Under the pieces are notes generated by a model that worked only from the letters and a program-made list of their open reading frames with translations, had not been told where the DNA came from and did no database searches. This document shows, one piece after another, positions 25,230 to 33,859 of a stretch of DNA of 64,000 nt. The translations under genes were made by a program, and so were the position numbers. Each line of letters opens with the position of its first letter. Positions within the stretch are counted from its first letter, which is position 1. This DNA comes from Butyrivibrio sp. (GTDB lineage Bacteria; Bacillota; Clostridia; Lachnospirales; Lachnospiraceae), in the NCBI GenBank assembly GCA_017446685.1, contig JAFSQI010000058.1, positions 1 to 64,000 on the forward strand, written 5' to 3'.

Positions 25230-26906
25230 ATGTATTCAGCTATAGATTCTTTATGGGTGGCAGTTGCTGTTGCCATGATGTTACTAATGCAGGCAGGTTT
25301 TACCATGCTTGAGACAGGATTTACCCGTGCCAAGAATGCCGGAAATATAGCGATGAAGAATCTATCTGATTTTGTGGTAGGTTCATTAGTATTCTGGTTC
25401 ATCGGTTTTGGATTTATACATAATTCCTCAGTGGGAGGATTTATAGGGAAAATAGATCTATTCACAAGGGGGCAGTATTTAACCGGTACAGTTCCTCTTA
25501 CACTTTATCTGGTTTTTCAAATGCTCTTTTGCTGTACTGCAGCCACAATAGTGTCCGGTGCTATGGCAGGAAGGACTAGATTTGGAGCATATATAGCATA
25601 TTCAGTTCTTATCTCATCTTTTGTTTATCCCATTTCAGCTCATTGGATCTGGAATGAAGGAGGATGGCTTAATCAGCTTGGATTCCATGACTTTGCCGGA
25701 TCTACAGCGGTACACCTTGTAGGCGGAACAGCAGCCTTTGTAGGGGCAAAGATGGTGGGAGCAAGAATCGGAAAGTATTCAATTGACGGAAAATCAAAGG
25801 CTATCCCCGGACAGAGCATGTCCTTTGGTGTACTTGGTATTTTCCTTTTATGGTTTGGCTGGTATGGATTTGATGCCGGTTCTACATTGTCAATCACAGG
25901 GGATGCCAACATTTTAACTGTAAGCAGGATCATCTTTAATGTAACGGTTTGTGCTGCAACATCTGCCTGCACAGCAATGATGATTTCCTGGAAAAGATAC
26001 AGCAAACCTGATATTTCAATGACTTTTAACGGAGCACTTGCAGGCCTTGTGGCAATTACTTCAGGGTGCGATACTTTGTCACCTCTTGGAGCCTGCATAA
26101 CCGGTATAGTAGTTGGCTTTATTGTTATTTTCTCAATTGAGTTTGTGGATAACAAGCTCAAAATTGATGATCCTGTGGGAGCTATCAGCGCACATGGTAT
26201 AGCAGGTGCTGTTGGAACTATATTGACCGGAGTCTTTTCAACAGATTCAGGCTTTTTATATACAGGATATTTTAGTTTCTTTTTTGTTCAGATATTAGGC
26301 GTGGTAGCTGTTATTGTGTGGACGGCTGCAGCAATGATAATTGGCTTTAGCATTATCAACAAGCTCATTGGAATAAGAGTAGATGAAGATGGTGAACTGA
26401 AAGGCCTGGATATTTCCGAGCATGGAGCTACGCAGGGCACAGCAATTGGACATGTGATCCTTGATGGAAGTGCTCCTTCTCCTGTAAGTCTTTTCAGGGC
26501 TATGGATGTTGAAGATATAGATAAAGAGCAGATGCCTGATGAGTACAAACAGGCAGACGGAAAGATGCGTAAAGTTGTTGTAGTAATGAATCCCAACAGA
26601 CTTGAAGTTCTTATGAAGGCACTGGATAAGATCGAGATAACTGGTATGACGGTTACCAATGTATCGGGCTGTGGTATCCAGAAGGGTAACACAGAGTATT
26701 ACAGAGGTTCAGAGCTTGAATCCCATCTTATTCCTAAGGTCAAGGTTGAAATAGTAATTGTCACCGTTCCGGTTGCACTTCTTATTGAAACTATCAAGAA
26801 GACAATAAGGACAGGCAAGATCGGTGATGGAAAGATATTTGTATACGATGTGGAACGTGTAGTAAAGGTGAGAACAGGAGCAGAGGGAAGAGAAGCCCTT
26901 GAATAA
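25230..26906 (+). CDS. amt: Ammonium transporter fused to a PII signalling domain (Amt-GlnK)
   Basis: Residues 1-415 are an Amt/Rh channel with about eleven spans (QAGFTMLETGFTRAKNAGNI, HWIWNEGGW, DFAGSTAVHLVGG, AHGIAGAVGTI). Residues about 450-558 are a PII-type domain (KVVVVMNPNRLEVLMKALDKI, then GIQKGNTEYYRG with the T-loop, and a C-terminal GKIGDGKIFVYDVERVVKVRTG). In most bacteria GlnK is a separate protein that plugs the channel; fusions are known in some anaerobes. The T-loop Tyr that is uridylylated in proteobacteria may correspond to the YYRG segment. Position between importer and urease fits control of ammonium flux. AGGAGG precedes the ATG. Confidence 0.93.
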   Translation: MYSAIDSLWVAVAVAMMLLMQAGFTMLETGFTRAKNAGNIAMKNLSDFVVGSLVFWFIGFGFIHNSSVGGFIGKIDLFTRGQYLTGTVPLTLYLVFQMLFCCTAATIVSGAMAGRTRFGAYIAYSVLISSFVYPISAHWIWNEGGWLNQLGFHDFAGSTAVHLVGGTAAFVGAKMVGARIGKYSIDGKSKAIPGQSMSFGVLGIFLLWFGWYGFDAGSTLSITGDANILTVSRIIFNVTVCAATSACTAMMISWKRYSKPDISMTFNGALAGLVAITSGCDTLSPLGACITGIVVGFIVIFSIEFVDNKLKIDDPVGAISAHGIAGAVGTILTGVFSTDSGFLYTGYFSFFFVQILGVVAVIVWTAAAMIIGFSIINKLIGIRVDEDGELKGLDISEHGATQGTAIGHVILDGSAPSPVSLFRAMDVEDIDKEQMPDEYKQADGKMRKVVVVMNPNRLEVLMKALDKIEITGMTVTNVSGCGIQKGNTEYYRGSELESHLIPKVKVEIVIVTVPVALLIETIKKTIRTGKIGDGKIFVYDVERVVKVRTGAEGREALE

Positions 26907-26911
26907 GAACT

Positions 26912-28282
26912 ATGTACGATAGAAAGAGCGAAAACAAACAATTTATAAGGTTACTTATCATAACAGTGCTTCCACTTCTTGTTCAGGCTGTTTTTACCCA
27001 AAGTATCAATTTTATCGATCAGATAATGGTCAGTTCTCTTGGAACAGAGGCAATAGCAGCGATTGGAGCATCCAATAAGCTGCTTAGCCTCTATAACGCA
27101 TTTTTATATGGCAGTGGAAGTGGCTGCGCCATGTTCATGGCTCAGTACTGGGGAGCTGGAGATCACGTCAGCTTTAGAAAGATATTCGGAGTTTTGCTGA
27201 CAGTCACTATTTCAATAGGAACATTGTTTTCTACATTGGTGCTTATGTTTCCTATGCAACTGATACTGATCTTTAATAATGATCCATCAGTTGTGGATTT
27301 GGGTGCATTGTATATGAGAGCTGTGGTTCCTGCCTACTTCATGATGAGCCTGATCTTCCCTGTGGAATATCTGCTTAGATCCATGAACAAGGTCAGAGTG
27401 ACAATGGTGGAAAGTATAATTTCAGTTCTTTTAAACTGTATTTCCAACTATGCTTTTATCTTTGGTAAATTTGGCTTCCCTAAGATGGGTGTTTACGGAG
27501 CGGCGCTTGGAACGGTTGTATGCAGACTGGCTTCAATAATAGTTCTTTTTGCATACATTGTGATAAGTAAAAACGAGATATTCATGAATCCATTAGGTTT
27601 CTTTAAATATGACTTTGAATATGTAAAAGCATTTGTAAAAAGAGCTTTGCCTTTAATTGGTAATGAGATGCTGTGGAATCTTGGAACAACAATTTACTTC
27701 ATTATATACGGTAGGGCAGGAACCCAGGCTCTTGCTGCAATGTCTATTATGCAGACACTTCAGATGATAGCCAAGATAACATCCGGCGGCTTCTGTGGTG
27801 CCAGCAACATCATCATAGGAAATGAAATTGGAAAAGGTGATCTGGACAGAGTAAAGAGATATTGCGACAAATTCCATGTGGCTGCATTTTTGGTAGGAAT
27901 CGTATCGGGAATTATAGTTCTTTTACTTAGGACTCCGGTGCAGCATGCATATTCTATAGCAGGTACCGAGGTAGGGGAATATGTATCAAGATGCATGATA
28001 GTCCTGGCCATTTATATTTTTATCAACTGCAACAACAATATAAATGTTGAAGGAATATTCAGAAGCGGCGGAGATATTGCCTATCTGACACTTATGGACA
28101 TGGGAAGTATATGGCTTGTGGGAATGCCCTACACCATAATAACTGGAAGTCTTGGCTGTAACGTGGTTGTAATATATTGTGCCTACATTTTGCTTGAGTT
28201 TTATAAATTACCTCTTGGCTATATCAGGTATAAGTCTGGGAAATGGCTCCATCTTTTATATAAGGAAGCAAAATGTTCATAG
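26912..28282 (+). CDS. MATE-family efflux transporter
   Basis: The 456-residue protein has twelve predicted spans with the MATE pattern of two six-helix halves (LLVQAVFTQSINFIDQIMVS, ALGTVVCRLASIIVLF in half one, PLIGNEMLWNLGTTIYF opening half two). MATE proteins exchange Na+ or H+ for organic cations and drugs. The start lies five bases after the Amt-PII stop with a weak Shine-Dalgarno site, so coupling to the preceding gene is likely. Its place between Amt-PII and urease is unusual. A role in moving a cationic guanidino compound or polyamine product is conceivable but not shown. Confidence 0.9.
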   Translation: MYDRKSENKQFIRLLIITVLPLLVQAVFTQSINFIDQIMVSSLGTEAIAAIGASNKLLSLYNAFLYGSGSGCAMFMAQYWGAGDHVSFRKIFGVLLTVTISIGTLFSTLVLMFPMQLILIFNNDPSVVDLGALYMRAVVPAYFMMSLIFPVEYLLRSMNKVRVTMVESIISVLLNCISNYAFIFGKFGFPKMGVYGAALGTVVCRLASIIVLFAYIVISKNEIFMNPLGFFKYDFEYVKAFVKRALPLIGNEMLWNLGTTIYFIIYGRAGTQALAAMSIMQTLQMIAKITSGGFCGASNIIIGNEIGKGDLDRVKRYCDKFHVAAFLVGIVSGIIVLLLRTPVQHAYSIAGTEVGEYVSRCMIVLAIYIFINCNNNINVEGIFRSGGDIAYLTLMDMGSIWLVGMPYTIITGSLGCNVVVIYCAYILLEFYKLPLGYIRYKSGKWLHLLYKEAKCS

Positions 28283-28314
28283 ATTATTTATAAAAATAAT
28301 TGGAGGGTAATTCA

Positions 28315-29004
28315 ATGCATTTGACATCAAGAGAACTGGATAAGCTGCAACTTCATTATGCCGGAACTGTTGCCAGGTCGCGGCTGGAAAGAGGGATAAA
28401 GCTCAATTATCCTGAGGCAATAAGTTATATTTCCATGGAACTATTAGAGCTTGCACGAGAAGGTAAAACTGTAGCGCAGCTAATGCAGATGGGCCGCGGA
28501 ATGCTGACGAGCAAGCAGGTAATGGACGGAGTTGCGGAAATGATACATGAAATACAGGTGGAGGCTACATTTCCGGATGGAACCAAGCTTGTTACGGTTC
28601 ATGATCCTATCCCTGCAACAGGAAAGCTTGTTCCGGGAGAAATGTTTATAGAAGATGGAGTAATCCTTTTGAATGAAGGGAAGAAGACGGCTGAGGTAGC
28701 AGTTACCAATACCGCAGACAGACCGGTACAGGTAGGATCTCACTTCCACTTTTTTGAAGTTAATAAGGAGCTTAGCTTCGACAGAGTTTCTGCTTATGGC
28801 ATGAGGCTTGACATTCCGTCTGGAACTGCTGTCAGATTTGAACCTGGAGAGACCAAGAAGGTTTCTCTTGTAGAGATAGGCGGAGACAGGATAGTCCACG
28901 GATTAAACGGCCTTACAGAAGGAAAGCTGGATGATGAAAAAGTAAGAACAGAAGCAATTTCCAAAGCAAAAGAGCTTGGCTTTATGGAAGTGATGGGGGT
29001 GTGA
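28315..29004 (+). CDS. ureAB: Urease gamma-beta fusion subunit
   Basis: The 229-residue protein joins the gamma domain (about 1-100: [34 protein letters not shown]) to the beta domain (about 110-215: [43 protein letters not shown]). Such fusions occur in Helicobacter UreA and some Firmicutes; most bacteria keep the two subunits apart. I chose the ATG at 28315 after TGGAGGGTAA. It is the first structural urease gene, three bases ahead of ureC, and forms the non-catalytic part of the urease trimer. Confidence 0.93.
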   Translation: MHLTSRELDKLQLHYAGTVARSRLERGIKLNYPEAISYISMELLELAREGKTVAQLMQMGRGMLTSKQVMDGVAEMIHEIQVEATFPDGTKLVTVHDPIPATGKLVPGEMFIEDGVILLNEGKKTAEVAVTNTADRPVQVGSHFHFFEVNKELSFDRVSAYGMRLDIPSGTAVRFEPGETKKVSLVEIGGDRIVHGLNGLTEGKLDDEKVRTEAISKAKELGFMEVMGV

Positions 29005-29007
29005 CAC

Positions 29008-30720
29008 ATGTATGAAATTTCAAGAAAAGATTATGCGGCTATGTACGGGCCTACAACAGGTGACAGGGTTCGCCTTGGAGATACTTCACTCATTGTTGAG
29101 GTTGAGAAGGACTATTGCAAATACGGAGATGAAGCTAAGTTCGGAGGCGGAAAGTCCCTTAGAGATGGTATGGGTCAGTCCTGCACTCATAAAGATGGGG
29201 AGTGTCTGGATTTTGTGATCACCAGTGCACTTGTCATTGATTATACAGGAATTTATAAGGCTGATATTGGAATCAAAGATGGCAAGATTGCCGGGATTGG
29301 TAAGGCTGGCAATCCTCATGTTATGGATGGGGTAACTAAGGGAATGATAATAGGCGCATCTACTGAGGCTATGGCCGGTGAAGGACTGATAGTTACGGCG
29401 GGCGGGATAGATACTCATATTCATTTCATTTCCCCCACTCAGATACATACAGCTCTTTATTCAGGAGTGACCACCATGATAGGAGGAGGGTGCGGTCCTT
29501 CTGATGGAACGAATGCCACCACATGTACCCCAGGACAGTTCAACATAGAAAAGATGCTAGAGGCAGCAGAGAATGAGCCCATGAATCTTGGATTTTTGGG
29601 AAAAGGAAATTCCTCATCTTTTGATACTTTAAGAGAACAGGTGGAAGCTGGTGCCTGTGGACTTAAGATACATGAGGACTGGGGCTCAACACCCAAGGCA
29701 ATCTCCACATGTCTTGATGTGGCTGATGAGTATGATGTTCAGGTTTCAATTCATACTGACACTTTAAATGAAGGCGGCTTTGTTGAATCTACAATAGAAG
29801 CCTTTGGAGGAAGGACTATACATACCTACCATACGGAAGGCGCTGGCGGAGGACATGCTCCGGATATCATAAAGGCAGCTTCAATGCCAAATGTTTTGCC
29901 GTCATCAACTAATCCGACAATGCCATTTACAAGGAATACTATCGATGAGCATCTGGATATGCTGATGGTATGTCATCACCTTGATAAAAATAATAAGGAA
30001 GATGTTGCTTTTGCAGATTCCAGAATCAGACCTGAGACAATTGCTGCAGAAGATGTTCTTCATGACATGGGGATTTTTTCCATGATGAGTTCTGATTCTC
30101 AGGCGATGGGAAGAGTTGGAGAAGTTATCACCAGAACCTGGCAGACTGCAGATAAGATGAAAAAGCAAAGAGGCACACTTGATCTGGATAATCCTCGAAA
30201 TGACAACAACAGGGTAAAGCGTTTCATTTCCAAGTACACCATCAATCCTGCAATCACACATGGTATTTCCGAGTATGTGGGATCGGTTGGAGTAGGAAAG
30301 ATTGCTGATCTGGTTCTTTGGAGACCTGATATGTTCGGTTTAAAGCCGGAGCACATCATAAAAGGGGGATTTATCTGTGCTTCCAGAATGGGAGATGCCA
30401 ATGCATCTATTCCTACACCACAGTCGGTTGTCTACACCGATATGTTTGGAGCAAAAGGGCAGGCCGTTAACAGGACAGGTATTACTTTTGTATCTAAATA
30501 TGCTTATGAAAAGGGCATTAAGGAAAGACTTCACTTGGAAAAGAAGGTTCTTCCTGTTAAGGATTGCAGAAATATCGGTAAAAAAGATATGAAGTTCAAT
30601 GACGTTATTTCAAAGATAGAAGTTAATCCTGAGAACTATGAGGTTAAGGTGGATGGAAATATAGTCACCTGTGAACCCTTCAGCGAGCTTTCGCTGGCTC
30701 AGAGATATCTGATGTTCTGA
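29008..30720 (+). CDS. ureC: Urease alpha subunit (catalytic)
   Basis: The 570-residue catalytic subunit hydrolyses urea to ammonia and carbamate at a di-nickel site. Visible active-site residues are DTHIHF (two His ligands), the carbamylated Lys220 in [31 protein letters not shown], the flap VCHHLD and SSDSQAMGR (Asp ligand). Length and motifs are those of an intact enzyme. It lies directly after ureAB and is followed by ureE-ureF-ureG-ureD, so the operon holds all accessory functions. Confidence 0.97.
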   Translation: MYEISRKDYAAMYGPTTGDRVRLGDTSLIVEVEKDYCKYGDEAKFGGGKSLRDGMGQSCTHKDGECLDFVITSALVIDYTGIYKADIGIKDGKIAGIGKAGNPHVMDGVTKGMIIGASTEAMAGEGLIVTAGGIDTHIHFISPTQIHTALYSGVTTMIGGGCGPSDGTNATTCTPGQFNIEKMLEAAENEPMNLGFLGKGNSSSFDTLREQVEAGACGLKIHEDWGSTPKAISTCLDVADEYDVQVSIHTDTLNEGGFVESTIEAFGGRTIHTYHTEGAGGGHAPDIIKAASMPNVLPSSTNPTMPFTRNTIDEHLDMLMVCHHLDKNNKEDVAFADSRIRPETIAAEDVLHDMGIFSMMSSDSQAMGRVGEVITRTWQTADKMKKQRGTLDLDNPRNDNNRVKRFISKYTINPAITHGISEYVGSVGVGKIADLVLWRPDMFGLKPEHIIKGGFICASRMGDANASIPTPQSVVYTDMFGAKGQAVNRTGITFVSKYAYEKGIKERLHLEKKVLPVKDCRNIGKKDMKFNDVISKIEVNPENYEVKVDGNIVTCEPFSELSLAQRYLMF

Positions 30721-30760
30721 TAGATTATCTTAATCCCAAAGTGGGAGGAAAGGAGTTTTT

Positions 30761-31252
30761 ATGTTGGTAAGTAGAGTTCTTGGAAATACAAGTGTAGATC
30801 CTATAACTAGGGAAATAGTGGATGTAATATTTGACTGGCATGAACTGGAAAAGCACAGGATAAAGAAAACTGCATCCGATGGCCTGGAGCTGGGAATCAT
30901 GGTGGATAATCTTCTTACAGAGGGAGATATCCTGGCTCAGACAAATGCTAAGTCTTATGTGGTAAAGGTAAGACCGACTGAGCTTTTAAAGATAAATATA
31001 CACAGCATTACTGAGATGGGAAGAGCCTGTTTTGAGCTTGGAAACAGACATCTTTCGCCCAAGATTACTGAGGATGGCGTGAGCGTAGTCTATGATGAAC
31101 CTACCTATGAATATATGAAGAAGCTGGGATTTGATGTGGAAAGAGTTAAAGACAAGTTTACCGATTTCATAGTTTGTAAGGGACATGGCGACCGCAGTCA
31201 CAGTCATGGTCATGCCCATAGCCATAGTCATGAAGGAAGTTATGAATACTGA
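30761..31252 (+). CDS. ureE: Urease nickel metallochaperone
   Basis: The 163-residue UreE has the N-terminal peptide-binding domain, the metal-binding domain with the family start of the C-terminal half (INIHSITEMGRACFELGNRHL) and a His-rich tail (GHGDRSHSHGHAHSHSHEG) that binds several nickel ions. It hands nickel to UreG. AGGAAAGGAG precedes the start. Its 3' end overlaps the ureF start by about ten bases. Confidence 0.95.
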   Translation: MLVSRVLGNTSVDPITREIVDVIFDWHELEKHRIKKTASDGLELGIMVDNLLTEGDILAQTNAKSYVVKVRPTELLKINIHSITEMGRACFELGNRHLSPKITEDGVSVVYDEPTYEYMKKLGFDVERVKDKFTDFIVCKGHGDRSHSHGHAHSHSHEGSYEY

Positions 31253-31928
31253 GATTTTTGCCCTTTTGGAAATGATGCAGGCCTGTGACAGCTTATTTCC
31301 GATTGGGCAATTTACTTTATCTAACGGTCTTGAAAGCTTTGTTTTAGAAGAGAGGCTTTCAAATGATAGACACCTTGAACAATACGTAGAAGGCTTTATG
31401 GCCATTGCTTCTTATAATGATGTGTTACTGCTACTACTGGCCTATGAAGCAGGAAGTGATCAGCTACTTAGTATTGATGAAATTGCCTTTGCTTCCAAAA
31501 CTCCAATGGAAATAAGAACAGGCTCTCAGAGGCTTTCCAAGAGATTTATTGGTACCTGGGAAGGAATAGCAAAGGATAAGTACCCGAAACTTATGAAGTA
31601 CAAGGAACTGGTTGAAGGTGGCAGATGCAAAGGAATTTTCCCTATTTCAGTAGGCCTATATGCAAAAGATATTGGAATTGATAAAGAAAAGGCAGCAGCT
31701 CTTTTTCTATATAGTCAGCTTAGCGGGATAGTAACTAACGCAGTAAAAACAATTCCTTTGTCACAAAAAGATGGCCAAAGTGTGTTAAATAGGGCGCTTG
31801 AAGCTATACCACAGGTTGTAAGGAAAAGTTTGGGACTGACTATTGAAGACTTAGGCGTCGGCGGAGCAATGTACGATATTGAAGGAATGAGACATGAAAA
31901 CCTGTATTCAAGGCAGTATATGAGCTGA
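31242..31928 (+). CDS. ureF: Urease accessory protein UreF
   Basis: The 228-residue protein matches UreF (MMQACDSLFPIGQFTLSNGLE at the N-terminus, a helical core, ending GGAMYDIEGMRHENLYSRQY). It bridges UreD and UreG and gates the GTPase in the activation complex. The start is uncertain: ATG at 31242 with AAGGAAG just upstream is preferred, ATG at 31230 is possible. A much longer in-frame reading from 31185 only translates the His-repeat region of ureE out of frame and is rejected. Confidence 0.92.
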   Translation: MNTEIFALLEMMQACDSLFPIGQFTLSNGLESFVLEERLSNDRHLEQYVEGFMAIASYNDVLLLLLAYEAGSDQLLSIDEIAFASKTPMEIRTGSQRLSKRFIGTWEGIAKDKYPKLMKYKELVEGGRCKGIFPISVGLYAKDIGIDKEKAAALFLYSQLSGIVTNAVKTIPLSQKDGQSVLNRALEAIPQVVRKSLGLTIEDLGVGGAMYDIEGMRHENLYSRQYMS

Positions 31929-31966
31929 GAATATAGTTATTTTGAAGTATAGAGAGGTAGATAAAT

Positions 31967-32575
31967 ATGAGCTATGTAAAAATCGGAGTTGGTGGACCTG
32001 TTGGTTCTGGAAAGACAGCCCTTATAGAAAGAATAACCAGAGAAATGTCTAAGGACTACAGTATCTGCGTAATCACCAATGATATTTATACCAAGGAAGA
32101 TGCGGAGTTTCTGATAAAAAACTCTGCTTTGGAGCCTGGCAGAATTGCAGGAGTTGAAACAGGAGGCTGCCCGCATACAGCTATTCGTGAGGATTGTTCA
32201 ATGAATCTTGAAGCAGTAGATGCCATGGCAAAAAAGTATCCTGATGTGCAGATAATATTTGTAGAAAGCGGCGGTGATAATCTTTCTGCCACATTTAGTC
32301 CGGATCTTGCAGATGCAACTATCTATGTAATCGATGTGGCTCAGGGTGAGAAGATTCCAAGAAAAGGAGGTCCCGGCGTAACAAGGTCAGATCTTCTTGT
32401 GATCAATAAAACTGATCTGGCACCTATGGTTGGAGCAAGTCTTGAAGTTATGGCATCGGACTCAAAGAGAATGCGCGGTGAAAGGCCATTTTTATTTACG
32501 AATCTGATGACCAGGGAGGGACTTTCTGATGTAATAGATTGGATAAAAAAAGACGTGCTGTTTGAAGGTATCTGA
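31967..32575 (+). CDS. ureG: Urease accessory GTPase UreG
   Basis: The 202-residue SIMIBI-class GTPase has a P-loop GPVGSGKT at residues 10-17, [12 protein letters not shown], the nickel-binding CPH in [25 protein letters not shown] and the base-recognition motif INKTDLAP. It couples GTP hydrolysis to nickel insertion into apo-urease with UreD and UreF. It starts after GAGAGGTAG, and its stop lies one base before the ureD start. Confidence 0.96.
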   Translation: MSYVKIGVGGPVGSGKTALIERITREMSKDYSICVITNDIYTKEDAEFLIKNSALEPGRIAGVETGGCPHTAIREDCSMNLEAVDAMAKKYPDVQIIFVESGGDNLSATFSPDLADATIYVIDVAQGEKIPRKGGPGVTRSDLLVINKTDLAPMVGASLEVMASDSKRMRGERPFLFTNLMTREGLSDVIDWIKKDVLFEGI

Positions 32576-32576
32576 T

Positions 32577-33332
32577 ATGGAAAGTACTCTTAAGCTGGAA
32601 TGTGGATATGACTACGGGAAAACAAAAATAGACGATATCTTTTTTACTCCGCCCTACAAGATCATGCATCCTTTCATGGATGGAGAGAAGATGGAAGTTA
32701 TCTTAATGAGTAGTTCAGCTGGAATGCTAAAGGGAGATTCTTTTGATCTTAGCATCAGGCTAAAAGAGAAAGCGAAGCTATCCTTTTCTTCTCAGAGCTA
32801 TGAGAAGGTACTTGATACAGGCAGAGCCGGCGCAAGAAGGTCTTTTACCGGAACGCTTCAAGAAGGAACTTCTTTAAAGTATATTCCTTATCCTGTTATC
32901 CCCTTTGCAAAGAGCAGCCTTGAATCAGTAAATGTTGTTCATGTGCATGAAAAAAGCACATTGGCTTACTGCGATATTATAAGCTGTGGCCGCGTAGGTA
33001 TGGGCGAAAAATTCATGATGGAAAAATTCCATAGTAAAACAAAGATTTATATTGGCGATAGTTTGGATTTTTATGACAACACATATATTTGTCCTAAGGA
33101 GATTGATTACGAGAAACTTGGCTTTTTTGGTGAATACTCACATATGTCAAATTTGTACCTTTATACCGGAAGTGACGGTCAAAAGGAGCTTTTTGAGAAG
33201 ATAAAGGAGTATATCAGTGATGTCTATGCCGGAGTAACGCTTCTGGAAAAGGGGATTCTTGTCAAGATACTGGGGAATTCCGGCGACGATCTTTATAAAT
33301 TAAATCGCAAAATTTCAAATTTATTGCCATGA
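32577..33332 (+). CDS. ureD: Urease accessory protein UreD (UreH)
   Basis: The 251-residue protein matches UreD: FFTPPYKIMHPF, GMLKGDSFDLSIRL, SQSYEKV, IPYPVIPFAKSS, DIISCGRVGMGEKF. It binds apo-urease directly and recruits UreF and UreG. I chose the ATG at 32577, one base after ureG, with GAAGGT nine bases upstream; a TTG five codons earlier is less likely. It is the last gene of the urease operon. Confidence 0.92.
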   Translation: MESTLKLECGYDYGKTKIDDIFFTPPYKIMHPFMDGEKMEVILMSSSAGMLKGDSFDLSIRLKEKAKLSFSSQSYEKVLDTGRAGARRSFTGTLQEGTSLKYIPYPVIPFAKSSLESVNVVHVHEKSTLAYCDIISCGRVGMGEKFMMEKFHSKTKIYIGDSLDFYDNTYICPKEIDYEKLGFFGEYSHMSNLYLYTGSDGQKELFEKIKEYISDVYAGVTLLEKGILVKILGNSGDDLYKLNRKISNLLP

Positions 33333-33357
33333 CCTTAATCGCTCATAACACGTCGCA

Positions 33358-33708
33358 TTGTCTTTGAAAGCACAGAAAAAGGAAATAGATCTGCTCCTTG
33401 CAGATAAAATAGAGAATGATACACGCTCATATTTTCGGACGATGGACATTGAGGCTACAAGGAATGCCTATGGAAGACAACTGGGGAGCTTTAGTACCAA
33501 AGCAGAATTTGATGGTATCAGAGTTGTACCTATGACTTTTATCAGAGCGCCGAAAATAAAAAAGGTATATGGAGAGGCATATCCGCTTTCAACGGTTGAT
33601 GGAAATATAGTTGCCGCAAGACAGGGAAAATAGCTTGTCACTTCATTTCACCCAGAACTTGATAATTCAACGCTGATTCATGAATATTTTTGTAGCATGA
33701 TAAAATAA
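33358..33708 (+). pseudogene. pdxT: Remnant of pdxT (PLP synthase glutaminase subunit)
   Basis: The reading LLLADKIEND, MDIEATRNAYGRQLGSF, FIRAPKIKKV, STVDGNIVAARQG is the C-terminal half of PdxT. A TAG at 33631-33633 interrupts it, and the same frame continues with LVTSFHPELDNSTLIHEYF, which contains the catalytic His-x-Glu (HPE). The N-terminal half with the catalytic Cys is missing. It is therefore a dead fragment with a large 5' deletion and a nonsense mutation. No pdxS is next to it. Confidence 0.85.
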
Positions 33709-33753
33709 AGATACTTTTTACTTTAAGATAATCAATCATATAAGTATTTTTTA

Positions 33754-33796
33754 AAAGGCATTTGTCCGGAAATAGTTCTAACAAATGCCTTTTTTG
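33754..33796 (+). terminator. Terminator downstream of the urease operon
   Basis: A 12-bp perfect stem (33754-33765 with 33781-33792), an extended loop and a T-run follow the pdxT remnant. Confidence 0.88.
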
Positions 33797-33803
33797 TTAT
33801 AAT
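33795..33803 (+). promoter_or_regulatory. Extended -10 promoter candidate of the biosynthetic cluster
   Basis: TGTTATAAT (extended -10) starts in the T-run of the preceding terminator, 57 bases before the accDA start. The -35 position (GTTCTA) is poor. Confidence 0.45.
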
Positions 33804-33859
33804 CTTTAATGTAAGAAAATTGGAACAGTCAGTATTATGTCGAAGTTAATGGGAATGTT

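Noticed and set aside
31185..31241. An N-terminal extension of UreF
   Set aside because: These codons are the His-repeat region of ureE read in another frame; UreF homologues begin near the ATG at 31242.
33358..33633. A new 91-residue protein
   Set aside because: Its sequence is the C-terminal part of PdxT and the same frame continues after the stop with the PdxT end, so it is a pseudogene fragment.
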